A stretch of 64,000 bases of DNA from JBELHR01 sp049606855 (GTDB lineage: Bacteria; Bacteroidota; Bacteroidia; Flavobacteriales; Flavobacteriaceae), in contig JBMYVY010000003.1 of NCBI GenBank assembly GCA_049606855.1, forward strand, positions 124,001 to 188,000, written 5' to 3'. A model generated the notes under the pieces. That model worked only from the letters and a program-made list of their open reading frames with translations. It did no database searches and had not been told where the DNA came from. A program made the position numbers and the translations under genes. This document shows positions 7,528 through 16,098 of this stretch, piece after piece. Each line of letters begins with the position of its first letter. Position 1 is the first letter of the stretch.

Positions 7528-8577
7528 ATGAAATTATCAGCATTTGATTTTAACTTGCCAGAAGAGTTATTGGCAGAGTATCCCGCAGAAGAGCGTGATG
7601 AATCTAGATTAATGGTTTTGAACAGAAAAGACCAGACTATCGAACATAAATTATTTAAAGATTTAATCGATTATTTTGACGATGGAGATTTAATGATTCT
7701 TAATGATACTAAAGTTTTTCCGGCACGTCTATATGGAAATAAGGAAAAAACAGGTGCTCGAATTGAGGTCTTTTTATTAAGAGAATTAAACGCTGAGAAT
7801 CGTTTATGGGATGTTCTTGTTGATCCAGCAAGAAAAATTCGAATTGGAAACAAGTTGTTTTTTGGAGAAGATGAGAGTTTAGTTGCTGAGGTAATCGATA
7901 ATACAACCTCGAGAGGTAGAACTTTAAGATTTTTATATGACGGTTCGTATGAGGAGTTTAGGTCCAAATTATCTGAACTTGGAGAAACTCCAATACCGAA
8001 GTACATCAAAAGAGATGTGGAAGAATCAGATCAAGAGCGTTACCAGACGATATATGCAAAAAATGAAGGCGCAGTGGCAGCTCCAACTGCTGGTTTACAC
8101 TTTTCTAAGCACCTTATGAAGCGCCTGGAGATAAAGGGTGTTGATTTTGCTGAATTAACGCTTCATGTGGGATTGGGAACTTTTAACCCTGTTGAAGTAG
8201 AAGATTTGTCCAAGCACAAGATGGATTCCGAGCAAGTTTATATTCCTAAAGCTGCTGCAAATAAGGTAAATACTTCCTTGAGCGAAAAGAGGAGAGTTTG
8301 TGCCGTAGGTACTACAGTTATGAGAGCTCTCGAATCCTCAGTCTCGGCAAAAGGTACTTTAAACCCTTTTGATGGATGGACAAATAAGTTTATTTTCCCT
8401 CCTTATCAATTTAATATAGCAAATGCGATGATTACTAACTTTCATACTCCTAAATCGACATTGATGATGATGACCGGAGCGTTTGCAGGTTATGATTTCA
8501 TAATGAGAGCCTATGAAGAAGCGGTTAAAGAAAAATATCGCTTTTATTCATATGGAGACGCTATGCTAATTCTTTAA
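7528..8577 (+). CDS. queA: S-adenosylmethionine:tRNA ribosyltransferase-isomerase QueA
   Basis: Transfers and isomerises the ribosyl part of S-adenosylmethionine onto preQ1-tRNA, giving epoxyqueuosine at the wobble position of GUN-anticodon tRNAs. 349 residues. Start ATG at 7528 gives MKLSAFDFNLPEELLAEYP, the normal N-terminus; a TTG six bases upstream is unlikely. Motifs seen: LNDTKVFPARLYG (near 57-69), GAVAAPTAGLHFS, LHVGLGTF and NFHTPKSTLMMM. It has its own promoter and a terminator. A queuosine-precursor transporter gene lies about 6 kb downstream. Confidence 0.97.
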   Translation: MKLSAFDFNLPEELLAEYPAEERDESRLMVLNRKDQTIEHKLFKDLIDYFDDGDLMILNDTKVFPARLYGNKEKTGARIEVFLLRELNAENRLWDVLVDPARKIRIGNKLFFGEDESLVAEVIDNTTSRGRTLRFLYDGSYEEFRSKLSELGETPIPKYIKRDVEESDQERYQTIYAKNEGAVAAPTAGLHFSKHLMKRLEIKGVDFAELTLHVGLGTFNPVEVEDLSKHKMDSEQVYIPKAAANKVNTSLSEKRRVCAVGTTVMRALESSVSAKGTLNPFDGWTNKFIFPPYQFNIANAMITNFHTPKSTLMMMTGAFAGYDFIMRAYEEAVKEKYRFYSYGDAMLIL

Positions 8578-8585
8578 AATTTCAA

Positions 8586-8607
8586 GGGGCTGAAAAGCCC
8601 CATTTTT
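8586..8607 (+). terminator. Terminator after queA
   Basis: GGGGCT (8586-8591) GAAA tetraloop AGCCCC (8596-8601) followed by A and five T; it separates queA from rlmN, whose ATG is 6 bases further. Confidence 0.85.
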
Positions 8608-8612
8608 ATAGC

Positions 8613-9665
8613 ATGGAAACTAAAAAGAAAGATATCCGTTCCTTAACCAAGGAGGAATTACGTGCTTTTTTTCAAGAGCAAGGAAGTCCTGCCTTTAGAG
8701 GTAATCAGGTATATGAATGGCTTTGGAAAAAGTCTGCTCATAACTTTGAGGATATGACGAATATTTCGAAGAAAGACCGTGCTTTTTTATCGGAAAACTT
8801 TAATATCAACCACATCAAGGTTGATGATATGCAGCGCAGTTCAGATGGAACGATTAAAAATGCTGTTCGTTTGCATGATGGTTTGTTAGTCGAATCTGTA
8901 CTTATACCTACAGATACTCGAACAACTGCTTGTGTTTCTTCTCAAGTTGGTTGTAGTTTAAACTGTAAGTTTTGTGCTACAGCACGATTAAAACGTATGA
9001 GAAACCTGAATCCAGATGAGATTTTTGATCAAGTTTCTGCCATAAATCAACAAAGTCTTTTATATCACAATCACAAATTATCCAACATTGTTTTTATGGG
9101 AATGGGGGAGCCTTTGATGAATTACAATAACGTGATGAAGTCAATTGAGATGATTACTTCGGAGGAAGGATTAGGAATGTCTCCTAAAAGAATTACAGTG
9201 TCCACTTCCGGGATTCCCAAAATGATTAAGAAGATGGCAGATGATGGAGTGAAGTTTGGTTTAGCCGTTTCTTTGCATTCAGCCATTGATGAGGTGAGGA
9301 CAAAAATTATGCCTTTTAATGAAACATTTCCTTTAGAAGATTTACGAGAGTCATTGGAGTATTGGTATGAAAAAACCAATTCAAGAATTACCTATGAGTA
9401 TGTGGTGTGGAAAGGAATCAATGATTCAGATGAGGCAATCAAAGCCTTAGTTAGGTTTTGTAAATATGTACCTTGCAAAGTCAATTTGATTGAATATAAT
9501 CCGATTGGGGATGATGATTTCAAGCAAGCTGATTCCTATGTAATTGATCGTTATATCAATGCTTTAGAATCTCATGGTATTGTAGTAAATGTAAGAAGAT
9601 CAAGAGGAAAAGATATTGACGCAGCTTGCGGACAATTAGCAAACAAAATAGATGAAGATAATTGA
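8613..9665 (+). CDS. rlmN: 23S rRNA/tRNA adenine C2-methyltransferase RlmN
   Basis: Radical-SAM enzyme that methylates C2 of an adenosine in 23S rRNA and of A37 in some tRNAs. 350 residues. The 4Fe-4S motif is CSLNCKFC (CxxxCxxC, near residues 115-122), followed by GMGEPLMN and the substrate-side motif RSRGKDIDAACGQL near the C-terminus, which holds the cysteine used in the covalent intermediate. The N-terminal region LRAFFQEQGSPAFRGNQVYEWLW is the family's tRNA/rRNA-binding part (here split into two pieces by position 20). It overlaps the next gene by 14 bases. Confidence 0.97.
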   Translation: METKKKDIRSLTKEELRAFFQEQGSPAFRGNQVYEWLWKKSAHNFEDMTNISKKDRAFLSENFNINHIKVDDMQRSSDGTIKNAVRLHDGLLVESVLIPTDTRTTACVSSQVGCSLNCKFCATARLKRMRNLNPDEIFDQVSAINQQSLLYHNHKLSNIVFMGMGEPLMNYNNVMKSIEMITSEEGLGMSPKRITVSTSGIPKMIKKMADDGVKFGLAVSLHSAIDEVRTKIMPFNETFPLEDLRESLEYWYEKTNSRITYEYVVWKGINDSDEAIKALVRFCKYVPCKVNLIEYNPIGDDDFKQADSYVIDRYINALESHGIVVNVRRSRGKDIDAACGQLANKIDEDN

Positions 9666-10629
9666 GCAAATAAAACAGCCTATAAGCAAGGAAATGACGC
9701 TTTTTGAAGAGCGTTTTAAAGGTGCTATGGATTCTAATATCCCACTGCTCAATAGAATTACCCATTATATTGTTAGGAGAAAAGGAAAGCAAATGCGACC
9801 AATGTTTGTTTTCTTGGTGGCAAAAATGGTTTCTGATGGAGGTTTTGATGAACGCACCTATCGAGGTGCATCGGTAATTGAACTTATTCATACGGCAACT
9901 TTGGTACATGATGACGTAGTTGATGATTCCAATAGAAGAAGGGGCTTTTTTTCAATTAATGCACTTTGGAAAAATAAAATTGCTGTCTTAGTAGGAGATT
10001 ACTTGTTGTCAAAAGGAATGTTGCTTTCAATTGATAATGAGGATTTTGATATACTTAAACTCATATCTGTTGCTGTAAGGGAAATGAGTGAAGGAGAACT
10101 TCTTCAAATAGAAAAGGCACGTAAACTAGATATCACTGAAGGGGTTTATTTTGAGATAATTCGTCAAAAGACAGCTACCTTAATTGCAGCGTGTTGTGCC
10201 ATAGGCGCAGCATCGATGGGAGCATCTGAAGAAGAAGTAAGACGTATGCATCAGTTTGGAAATGCCATTGGTATTGCCTTTCAGATTAAAGATGATTTAT
10301 TCGATTATTCAGAAGAAAAAATTGGTAAGCCAACAGGAATTGATATCAAAGAGCAAAAGATGACACTTCCACTTATTTATACGTTAAACCGCGCGGATAA
10401 ATCCAAGAAAAAATGGATAATCAATACCATTAAAAACCACAATAAAGACAAAAAAAGAGTTAAGGAACTAATACAGTATGTCATTGATTCGGGTGGTATT
10501 GAATACACTTTAGAAATGATGGAAACCTATCATGCAGAGGCAATGAGTATTCTAGATCAATATCCTGATTCTCCTTACAAGAACTCCTTAAAAGAAATGG
10601 TGAATTATGTGATTAATCGAAAGATTTAA
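9652..10629 (+). CDS. Polyprenyl diphosphate synthase
   Basis: Trans-prenyltransferase of 325 residues that probably makes the long side chain of menaquinone. First aspartate-rich motif: LVHDDVVDDSNRRRG (near residues 83-97). Second: QIKDDLFDYSEE (near 209-220). The basic GKQMRPMF segment near residue 45 binds the isopentenyl substrate. Chain length cannot be read directly; the position before the first DDxxD has small/medium residues, consistent with a C35-C40 class enzyme. It starts within rlmN and overlaps the convergent GH3-like gene by 17 bases. Related to ubiE later in the window through quinone synthesis. Confidence 0.93.
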   Translation: MKIIEQIKQPISKEMTLFEERFKGAMDSNIPLLNRITHYIVRRKGKQMRPMFVFLVAKMVSDGGFDERTYRGASVIELIHTATLVHDDVVDDSNRRRGFFSINALWKNKIAVLVGDYLLSKGMLLSIDNEDFDILKLISVAVREMSEGELLQIEKARKLDITEGVYFEIIRQKTATLIAACCAIGAASMGASEEEVRRMHQFGNAIGIAFQIKDDLFDYSEEKIGKPTGIDIKEQKMTLPLIYTLNRADKSKKKWIINTIKNHNKDKKRVKELIQYVIDSGGIEYTLEMMETYHAEAMSILDQYPDSPYKNSLKEMVNYVINRKI

Positions 10630-12142
10630 CCATATTCATTTCAATCAGCTCTGTCATAAATTCATTGTTATTCCATAATCTTGGCACCTTGTGTTGTCCC
10701 CCAAGCTTGTCATTCTTTTTTAGCCAGTCGTAAAATAAGTTTTTGCGAGCTACGTGAATTATTGGTGGATTCAGTGTGATATTTTTGAATCGTTTTGCTT
10801 CGTAATCTGAGTTTAGAGCTTGAAGTTCCAGGTCTAAATCACTAGAAAAAGCATCGAGATCACGCGGTTCACTTCTAAATTCAATCATCCATTCATGAGA
10901 TCCTGCTTGTTTACTCAGACTAAAGTAAGGTGCAACCGAATAATCTTTTATCTCTATTCCATGAGCTTTACAAGTCCTTTCTAAAGCTTTTTCCGTATTT
11001 TCAATAATCAATTCTTCCCCGAAGGCATTGATGAAATGCTTAGTTCTTCCGGTGACATTAATTCTGTAGGGAGAAAGGGATGTGAATTTTACAGTATCTC
11101 CAATTAAATATCGAAATAATCCAGAATTTGTACTGATTACAATGGCGTAATTCTTATCGAGTTCCACTTCTTGCAAGGGTATAGCAACTGAATTTTCCTC
11201 TTCAAAATCGGACATTGGAATGAATTCATAATATACTCCATAATCTAACATGAGTAACATTCCTTCTGATTCATTTTTATCTTGAATGGCAAAGAACCCC
11301 TCAGAAGCATTGTAGTTTTCATAGTATTGAAAACTTGAATTCGGAATTAACTTCTTGTATTGTTCCCTGTAGGGATCAAAATTTACGCCTCCGTGAAAAT
11401 AGACTTCAAGATTAGGCCAAACTTCTAAAATATTACTTTTCCCGGTACGTTCGAGTACCTTGTTTATTAAAACCATCATCCAGGAAGGCACACCAATTAG
11501 AGAGGTTATATTTTCATCGAGTGTTTCATCAATAATTTTGTCAAGTTTTGATTCCCATTCACCCAATAAAGCTGTGCTTTGCTTAGGAGCAGAGCCTAAA
11601 TCCGCCCAAAGAGGGAGATTTTCAATGATAATCGCGGACAGATCACCAAAATAGGTGTCATTATCCTCGTATATACTGCTCGAACCTCCAAGTCTCAAAC
11701 TCTTACCCACAAATAATTGAGCATTTTGATTATTGTTAATATATAAGCAGAGCATATCTTTACCCGCCTTAAAATGGCAATCTTCAATAGCTTCTTGCGA
11801 TACAGGTATGAATTTACTTTTTGCATTGGTGGTTCCACTTGATTTTGCAAACCATTTTATTTTTCCGGGCCAAAGAATATTTTCTTCATTTTTTCTGGCT
11901 CGACTGATATAGGGTTCCAGCGATTCATACTTTACAATAGGAACCTTTTCATTAAAGTCTTTATAGGTTTTGATACTTTGAAAATCATAAGCTCTACCGT
12001 ATTCAGTATTTTTTGCTTTTGTAATGAGATGGCTCAAAACTTCATCTTGTACGTCAATAGGGTACTTAATGAATAAATCGATTTGGTGTTTTCGCTTTTT
12101 TAAAAACCAAGAAATAATGGAATTTATTATTGGTATAGGCAT
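10613..12142 (-). CDS. GH3 family acyl-adenylate-forming protein
   Basis: 509 residues, full length for the GH3 (auxin-responsive) family, which in plants conjugates amino acids to jasmonate or auxin through an acyl-adenylate. Visible motifs: FAKSSGTTNAKSKFIPVS (near residues 93-110), the ATP-binding loop of adenylate-forming enzymes; YYENYNASEGFFAIQD near 274-289; and VISTNSGLFRYLIGDTVKF near 334-352. The N-terminus has a basic stretch KKRKHQ. Substrates of bacterial GH3 proteins are mostly unknown, so no reaction is assigned. No companion genes: the convergent neighbour is a prenyl synthase and the divergent one DUF2797. Confidence 0.9.
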   Translation of the reverse strand: MPIPIINSIISWFLKKRKHQIDLFIKYPIDVQDEVLSHLITKAKNTEYGRAYDFQSIKTYKDFNEKVPIVKYESLEPYISRARKNEENILWPGKIKWFAKSSGTTNAKSKFIPVSQEAIEDCHFKAGKDMLCLYINNNQNAQLFVGKSLRLGGSSSIYEDNDTYFGDLSAIIIENLPLWADLGSAPKQSTALLGEWESKLDKIIDETLDENITSLIGVPSWMMVLINKVLERTGKSNILEVWPNLEVYFHGGVNFDPYREQYKKLIPNSSFQYYENYNASEGFFAIQDKNESEGMLLMLDYGVYYEFIPMSDFEEENSVAIPLQEVELDKNYAIVISTNSGLFRYLIGDTVKFTSLSPYRINVTGRTKHFINAFGEELIIENTEKALERTCKAHGIEIKDYSVAPYFSLSKQAGSHEWMIEFRSEPRDLDAFSSDLDLELQALNSDYEAKRFKNITLNPPIIHVARKNLFYDWLKKNDKLGGQHKVPRLWNNNEFMTELIEMNMVKSFD

Positions 12143-12185
12143 CTTTTTCTAAGTATATTTAGAATCTAAAAATAAAGAAAGTTTT

Positions 12186-12980
12186 ATGAAATATCGAGGG
12201 GTCTTGAAAAAAATGAAAACTGATTTTGAAAAACCGGTTTCGTATTTTTTAGAAATGGAACAGGATGTGCTGAATCTCAATCAATTGTTGGATAGAGAAT
12301 TAAAGTTTTCTTTTGATTCTTACCAATGTTTAAACTGTGGATTAGATAAAAAAATATTTCGTCAAGGCTTTTGCTATGATTGTTTTATGAGTTCAGCCCA
12401 TGTTGGGGATTGGATAATGAGGCCCGAATTGAGTCAGGCCCATCTCGGGATAGAAGATCGAGATTTAGACTATGAAAAAAGGGTTCAGTTACAGCCTCAT
12501 ATAGTTTACCTCGCATTGAGTTCAAATGTGAAGGTAGGAGTTACTAGAAAAACTCAGGTGCCAACCAGATGGATAGACCAAGGGGCGAGTAAAGCACTTT
12601 CTATTCTAGAGGTTCCTAACCGATATTTAGCTGGAGTTGGTGAAGTTGCGCTTAAGGCTTTTTTATCGGATAAAACGGATTGGCGAAAAATGCTTAAAAA
12701 TGAACAATCTCAAGAATCTTTAAAGGCCGTATTTCAAGAAGTAAAGAATAAGCTTCCAGAGGAGTTAAAACCTTATTTATTAGATGAGAATGATGTGTGG
12801 GAGTTGGAGTATCCTGTTGAGAAGTTCCCAATAAAAATAAAATCCCAAAACCTCAGTAAGACACCAGAGTTTTCTGGAAAATTGACTGGTGTTAAGGGAC
12901 AGTATTTGTTGTTTGAGGATGGACAAGTTTTCAATGTACGTAACAATGAAGGCTATGTCGTAAAATTAGAGGTCAATTAA
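12186..12980 (+). CDS. DUF2797 protein
   Basis: 264 residues, matching the DUF2797 family. The N-terminal part MKYRGVLKKMKTDFEKPVSY is typical. A zinc-finger-like set follows: CLNCGLDKKIFRQGFCYDC (near 51-69), four cysteines in CxxC ... CxxC spacing. The central part HIVYLALSSNVKVGVTRKTQVPTRWIDQG (in two pieces) resembles the GIY-YIG-like core reported for this family's relatives, but I cannot confirm nuclease residues. No signal peptide. It is divergent from the GH3-like gene and its stop interlocks with that of the LacI-type regulator (12977-12980). Function unknown. Confidence 0.85.
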   Translation: MKYRGVLKKMKTDFEKPVSYFLEMEQDVLNLNQLLDRELKFSFDSYQCLNCGLDKKIFRQGFCYDCFMSSAHVGDWIMRPELSQAHLGIEDRDLDYEKRVQLQPHIVYLALSSNVKVGVTRKTQVPTRWIDQGASKALSILEVPNRYLAGVGEVALKAFLSDKTDWRKMLKNEQSQESLKAVFQEVKNKLPEELKPYLLDENDVWELEYPVEKFPIKIKSQNLSKTPEFSGKLTGVKGQYLLFEDGQVFNVRNNEGYVVKLEVN

Positions 12981-14014
12981 GAGTGTAGATGAACGTATTT
13001 TTTAGTAGAATTACGTTCGACCAAAGACGTTTTAATCACCGTTGTTGTTGAAGGACTATCCTTCTTTTCTAACTTATCAATTAGTTTAGTAGCTGCTGTT
13101 TTACCAATTAATTCTCCATGCTGAGAAACTGTTGTTAACTTGGGGTTGGAATGTCTAGAAAGGATACCATTTGAGAATCCGATTATGGAAATATCTTCTG
13201 GAATACTCAATCCCAATTCTTTTGCCTTGTAAATAGCAGATATAGCCGAAGCTTCATTTGTAGCAATGGCTCCATCAATCTTTAAACGTTCAATAAGCGG
13301 ACCAATGTGTTCTCCATATTCTTTATAATAGACATTCGTTAAATCAATCACTAAGTCTTTATTAAAAGGAATATGATTATCTGCCAAAGCCTGCAAATAA
13401 CCATTATATCGATATTTACCGATATTCAAATCTCCTAATGTAGAGAAAAAGGCAATATTTTTACATTGTAATTTAATCAAATGATCAGTTGCATGATAGG
13501 CTCCTTCGAAGTCATCAGTTATAACCTTATCACAGTCCACAGCGTCAGTTACTCGGTCAAACATCACTAGTGGCGTACCTTGTTCTATCGCATCCTTTAA
13601 ATGATTGTATTTACGCCCAATTTGGGTTTCTTCAGCAATAGACATCATAAAACCATCAATACTTCCGTTAGAAAGCATCTCCATAGTTTCAACTTCCTTA
13701 GCGTGACTCTCATTAGTTATACAGGTAATTACTTTATAACCGCGCTCATTTGCTATTTTTTCTGCGCCTGAAAACACTTGTGCAAAAAAGTGATTTAACA
13801 TGTTTGGAATTATAATACCAATAGTTTTAGAACTTCTATTTTTAAGGTTAACTGCGTTAGTATTAGGCTTGTAATTATGTTCCTTTGCATAGGCTTGAAT
13901 CTTCTCTTTAGTCTTAATGGAAATCTCATGACTATCGTTCAAAGCCTTGGAAACTGTGGATATAGATACGCCCAAAGTCTGGGCTATTTGTTTTATAGTA
14001 ATCTTTTGTTTCAT
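12977..14014 (-). CDS. LacI family transcriptional regulator
   Basis: 345-residue repressor-type regulator. N-terminal helix-turn-helix TIKQIAQTLGVSISTVSKAL (residues 5-24) with the hinge-helix region KPNTNAVNLKNRSSKT, then a periplasmic-binding-protein-like effector domain (TIGIIIPNMLNHFFAQV onward, including GFSNGILSRHSNPKLTTVSQ). Family members usually respond to a sugar or sugar phosphate. No sugar-uptake operon is adjacent, so it is an orphan. A palindrome 12 bases before the start codon could be an autoregulatory operator. Confidence 0.93.
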   Translation of the reverse strand: MKQKITIKQIAQTLGVSISTVSKALNDSHEISIKTKEKIQAYAKEHNYKPNTNAVNLKNRSSKTIGIIIPNMLNHFFAQVFSGAEKIANERGYKVITCITNESHAKEVETMEMLSNGSIDGFMMSIAEETQIGRKYNHLKDAIEQGTPLVMFDRVTDAVDCDKVITDDFEGAYHATDHLIKLQCKNIAFFSTLGDLNIGKYRYNGYLQALADNHIPFNKDLVIDLTNVYYKEYGEHIGPLIERLKIDGAIATNEASAISAIYKAKELGLSIPEDISIIGFSNGILSRHSNPKLTTVSQHGELIGKTAATKLIDKLEKKDSPSTTTVIKTSLVERNSTKKYVHLHS

Positions 14015-14025
14015 AGGAGCAAGTT

Positions 14026-14037
14026 ACGAAAATTCGT
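14026..14037. promoter_or_regulatory. Candidate operator of the LacI-type gene
   Basis: Palindrome ACGAA-AA-TTCGT, 12 bases upstream of the regulator's start codon. Position and dyad symmetry suit autoregulation. The rest of the 244-base gap to the next gene (14015-14258) is AT-rich and shows no other clear element. Confidence 0.35.
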
Positions 14038-14258
14038 TGTTTTTTTTCGTGATTGTAGAAATCATTTGTTTCTTGAGTTTTCAACAGTAAAATCAACACA
14101 TCCCTAATTATAGGGGCTTTTTGTTTTCACAAATTGTTAATAACTCCTGGTCAAAGAGTTATGAAATTATAAAAAAATATGTAATTTAGCTCTATCAATT
14201 AATAGACTCTACCCTGCTACTGGATTTACCATTTATGTTAAATTAAAGTAATTTTATT

Positions 14259-14432
14259 ATGAAACAGGGAAATGCCACACTAGGAAACACAATGAGTCAA
14301 TTCAATAAATTCATGTCCTATAACTTCAAAGGCCTCACTTTTTGGCAATTGGTTTTAGTGAATATATACATGTTTTTGGCACTATTCTTTTTTGCAGCCT
14401 TAGTATTTATTGTTTTTACTCAAGGAATTTAA
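14259..14432 (+). CDS. 57-residue single-helix membrane protein
   Basis: Short ORF starting MKQGNATLGNTMSQFNKF and ending VFIVFTQGI. Residues about 29-53 are one long hydrophobic segment rich in Leu, Phe and Val (WQLVLVNIYMFLALFFFAAL onward), so a single-pass inner-membrane peptide is likely. No family recognised. Support: its TAA interlocks with the convergent transporter's stop codon at TTAA (14429-14432), exactly as three certain gene pairs in this window do; it has a 244-base upstream gap suitable for a promoter. No clean -7 element was seen. An internal ATG at codon 12 could be the real start. Confidence 0.6.
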   Translation: MKQGNATLGNTMSQFNKFMSYNFKGLTFWQLVLVNIYMFLALFFFAALVFIVFTQGI

Positions 14433-15115
14433 ATTTTTAGTTCATCCATTAGACCAATACCAAATCTTTTTCTCACGATATAAACAAGTGCGTAAAGAAG
14501 CGGTGTGTCCAATGCAGCAACTAGAATTTTAAACAAGACACCGCTTAAAATTAGAGTCCAGTATAACTCTGATGGAAGGACCTCAAATATCGTTAGTAGA
14601 GAAACAACGGTGAATGTATCAATGAATTGAGAACTGAAAGTTGATAAGTTATTTCTTAACCAAAGTTTTTTTCCTTGGGTATAATTTTTCCAAAAGTGAT
14701 AGATACGAATATCTATGAATTGTGCAAATAAGTAGGCTAACATAGAAGCTAGAACTGCAATTGGAGATAAACCAAATACCCCTCTAAAGGTGTCATCCGA
14801 GACTGGTGAACTATCCATTGCAGGTACCGCATCAGCTACAAGCAATATTCCCATAGAGAAAAATGAAGCTGCAATACCAGCGATAACAACTTTATTCGCT
14901 TTTTTCTGCCCGTATATTTCAGAAATCAAATCGGTAATTAAAAAGGTTATCGGATAGGGGAGAATACCAACAGAAAGTTCGAACCTGAACCACCCAAAAG
15001 GTTCCCAATAAAAAAATTTTTGAAAGATCAGATTGGAGGCTACTAGCGCTGCAATAAACATCGCTCCTAAGATTAAGTATAACGTTTTGGCTGATTCCAG
15101 TTGTCGTGTATTCAT
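14429..15115 (-). CDS. Queuosine precursor transporter (YhhQ/VUT family)
   Basis: Integral membrane protein of 228 residues with about six hydrophobic segments (LYLILGAMFIAALVASNLIF near 11-30; VVIAGIAASFFSMGILLVA near 75-93; LASMLAYLFAQFIDIRIYHF near 121-140 and others). Conserved motifs of the family are PYPITFLITDLISEIYG (near 53-69), AQFIDIRIYHFWK and QFIDTFTVVSLL. Family members take up preQ0/preQ1 or queuine, which QueA (7528-8577) later uses. Divergent from fabD. Confidence 0.88.
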   Translation of the reverse strand: MNTRQLESAKTLYLILGAMFIAALVASNLIFQKFFYWEPFGWFRFELSVGILPYPITFLITDLISEIYGQKKANKVVIAGIAASFFSMGILLVADAVPAMDSSPVSDDTFRGVFGLSPIAVLASMLAYLFAQFIDIRIYHFWKNYTQGKKLWLRNNLSTFSSQFIDTFTVVSLLTIFEVLPSELYWTLILSGVLFKILVAALDTPLLYALVYIVRKRFGIGLMDELKI

Positions 15116-15154
15116 GTTTACGAAGTTAACAAATAATGTTTAGTAAAGATTTTT

Positions 15155-15162
15155 TACTTTTG
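15155..15162 (+). promoter_or_regulatory. -7 element of fabD
   Basis: TACTTTTG matches TAnnTTTG, 23 bases before the fabD ATG. A -33 element is not obvious. Confidence 0.4.
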
Positions 15163-15185
15163 CATCTAAATTAGTTTTAAAATTT

Positions 15186-16067
15186 ATGAAAGCTTACATT
15201 TTTCCTGGACAAGGAGCACAATTTCCTGGCATGGGCTTGGATTTGTACGAAAAATCAGAATTAGCACAAGAATTATTTGACAAGGCCAATAAAATATTGG
15301 GTTTCTCAATCACAGATATTATGTTCAAAGGGGATGCTGAACAATTAAAACAAACCAAAGTAACACAACCTGCAATATTCCTGCACTCAGTAATTTTAGC
15401 AAAAACTTTAGGAGACGACTTCCAACCTGATATGGTTGCTGGACATTCTCTTGGGGAAATCTCTGCTCTAGTTTCTGCTGGGGTATTGAGCTTCGAAGAC
15501 GGGTTGGTTTTGGTATCGAAAAGAGCCTATGCTATGCAAACAGCTTGTGAGATTAAACCATCAACCATGGCTGCGGTACTTGGATTGGAAGATAAGGTAG
15601 TTGAAGAAGTATGCGCATCAGTAGACGGTGTGGTTGTTGCTGCCAATTATAACTGCCCTGGACAACTAGTAATTTCTGGAGAGATTGAGGCCGTCAATGA
15701 GGCTTGTGAACTTCTGAAAGAAAAAGGTGCTAAACGCGCTTTAGTCCTTCCTGTAGGAGGGGCATTTCACTCACCTATGATGGAGCCTGCGCGTGAAGAA
15801 TTAGCAATGGCCATAGAAAACACCCATTTTAATACACCTATTTGCCCAGTTTATCAAAACGTTGTGGCTGTAGGAGTGACGGAACCAGAAGAGATTAAAA
15901 AGAATTTAATGAAGCAATTAACTGCTCCTGTGCGTTGGACTCAAACTATTCAACAAATGATAGCAGATGGTGCAACTGAATTTATAGAAATTGGACCCGG
16001 TAAAGTATTGCAAGGACTGATGCGAAAAATAGATAGAAGTGTAAGTGCTTCGAGTATCAATGAGTAA
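15186..16067 (+). CDS. fabD: Malonyl-CoA:ACP transacylase FabD
   Basis: Loads malonyl units on acyl carrier protein for fatty acid synthesis. 293 residues. N-terminal FPGQGAQFPGMG (6-17), nucleophile elbow GHSLGE with Ser88, and the catalytic histidine region GGAFHSPMM near residue 200. QLTAPVRWT near 242 also fits. It stands as a single gene between the divergent transporter and convergent galE, closed by a bidirectional terminator. accD, another early fatty acid gene, is 41 kb away. Confidence 0.97.
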   Translation: MKAYIFPGQGAQFPGMGLDLYEKSELAQELFDKANKILGFSITDIMFKGDAEQLKQTKVTQPAIFLHSVILAKTLGDDFQPDMVAGHSLGEISALVSAGVLSFEDGLVLVSKRAYAMQTACEIKPSTMAAVLGLEDKVVEEVCASVDGVVVAANYNCPGQLVISGEIEAVNEACELLKEKGAKRALVLPVGGAFHSPMMEPAREELAMAIENTHFNTPICPVYQNVVAVGVTEPEEIKKNLMKQLTAPVRWTQTIQQMIADGATEFIEIGPGKVLQGLMRKIDRSVSASSINE

Positions 16068-16098
16068 AAAAAAATGCCGGCATCGCCGGCATTTTTTT
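16068..16098. terminator. Bidirectional terminator fabD/galE
   Basis: TGCCGGC (16075-16081) ATC GCCGGCA (16085-16091) flanked by an A-run on the left and a T-run on the right, so the stem can extend and terminate both strands. Confidence 0.92.
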
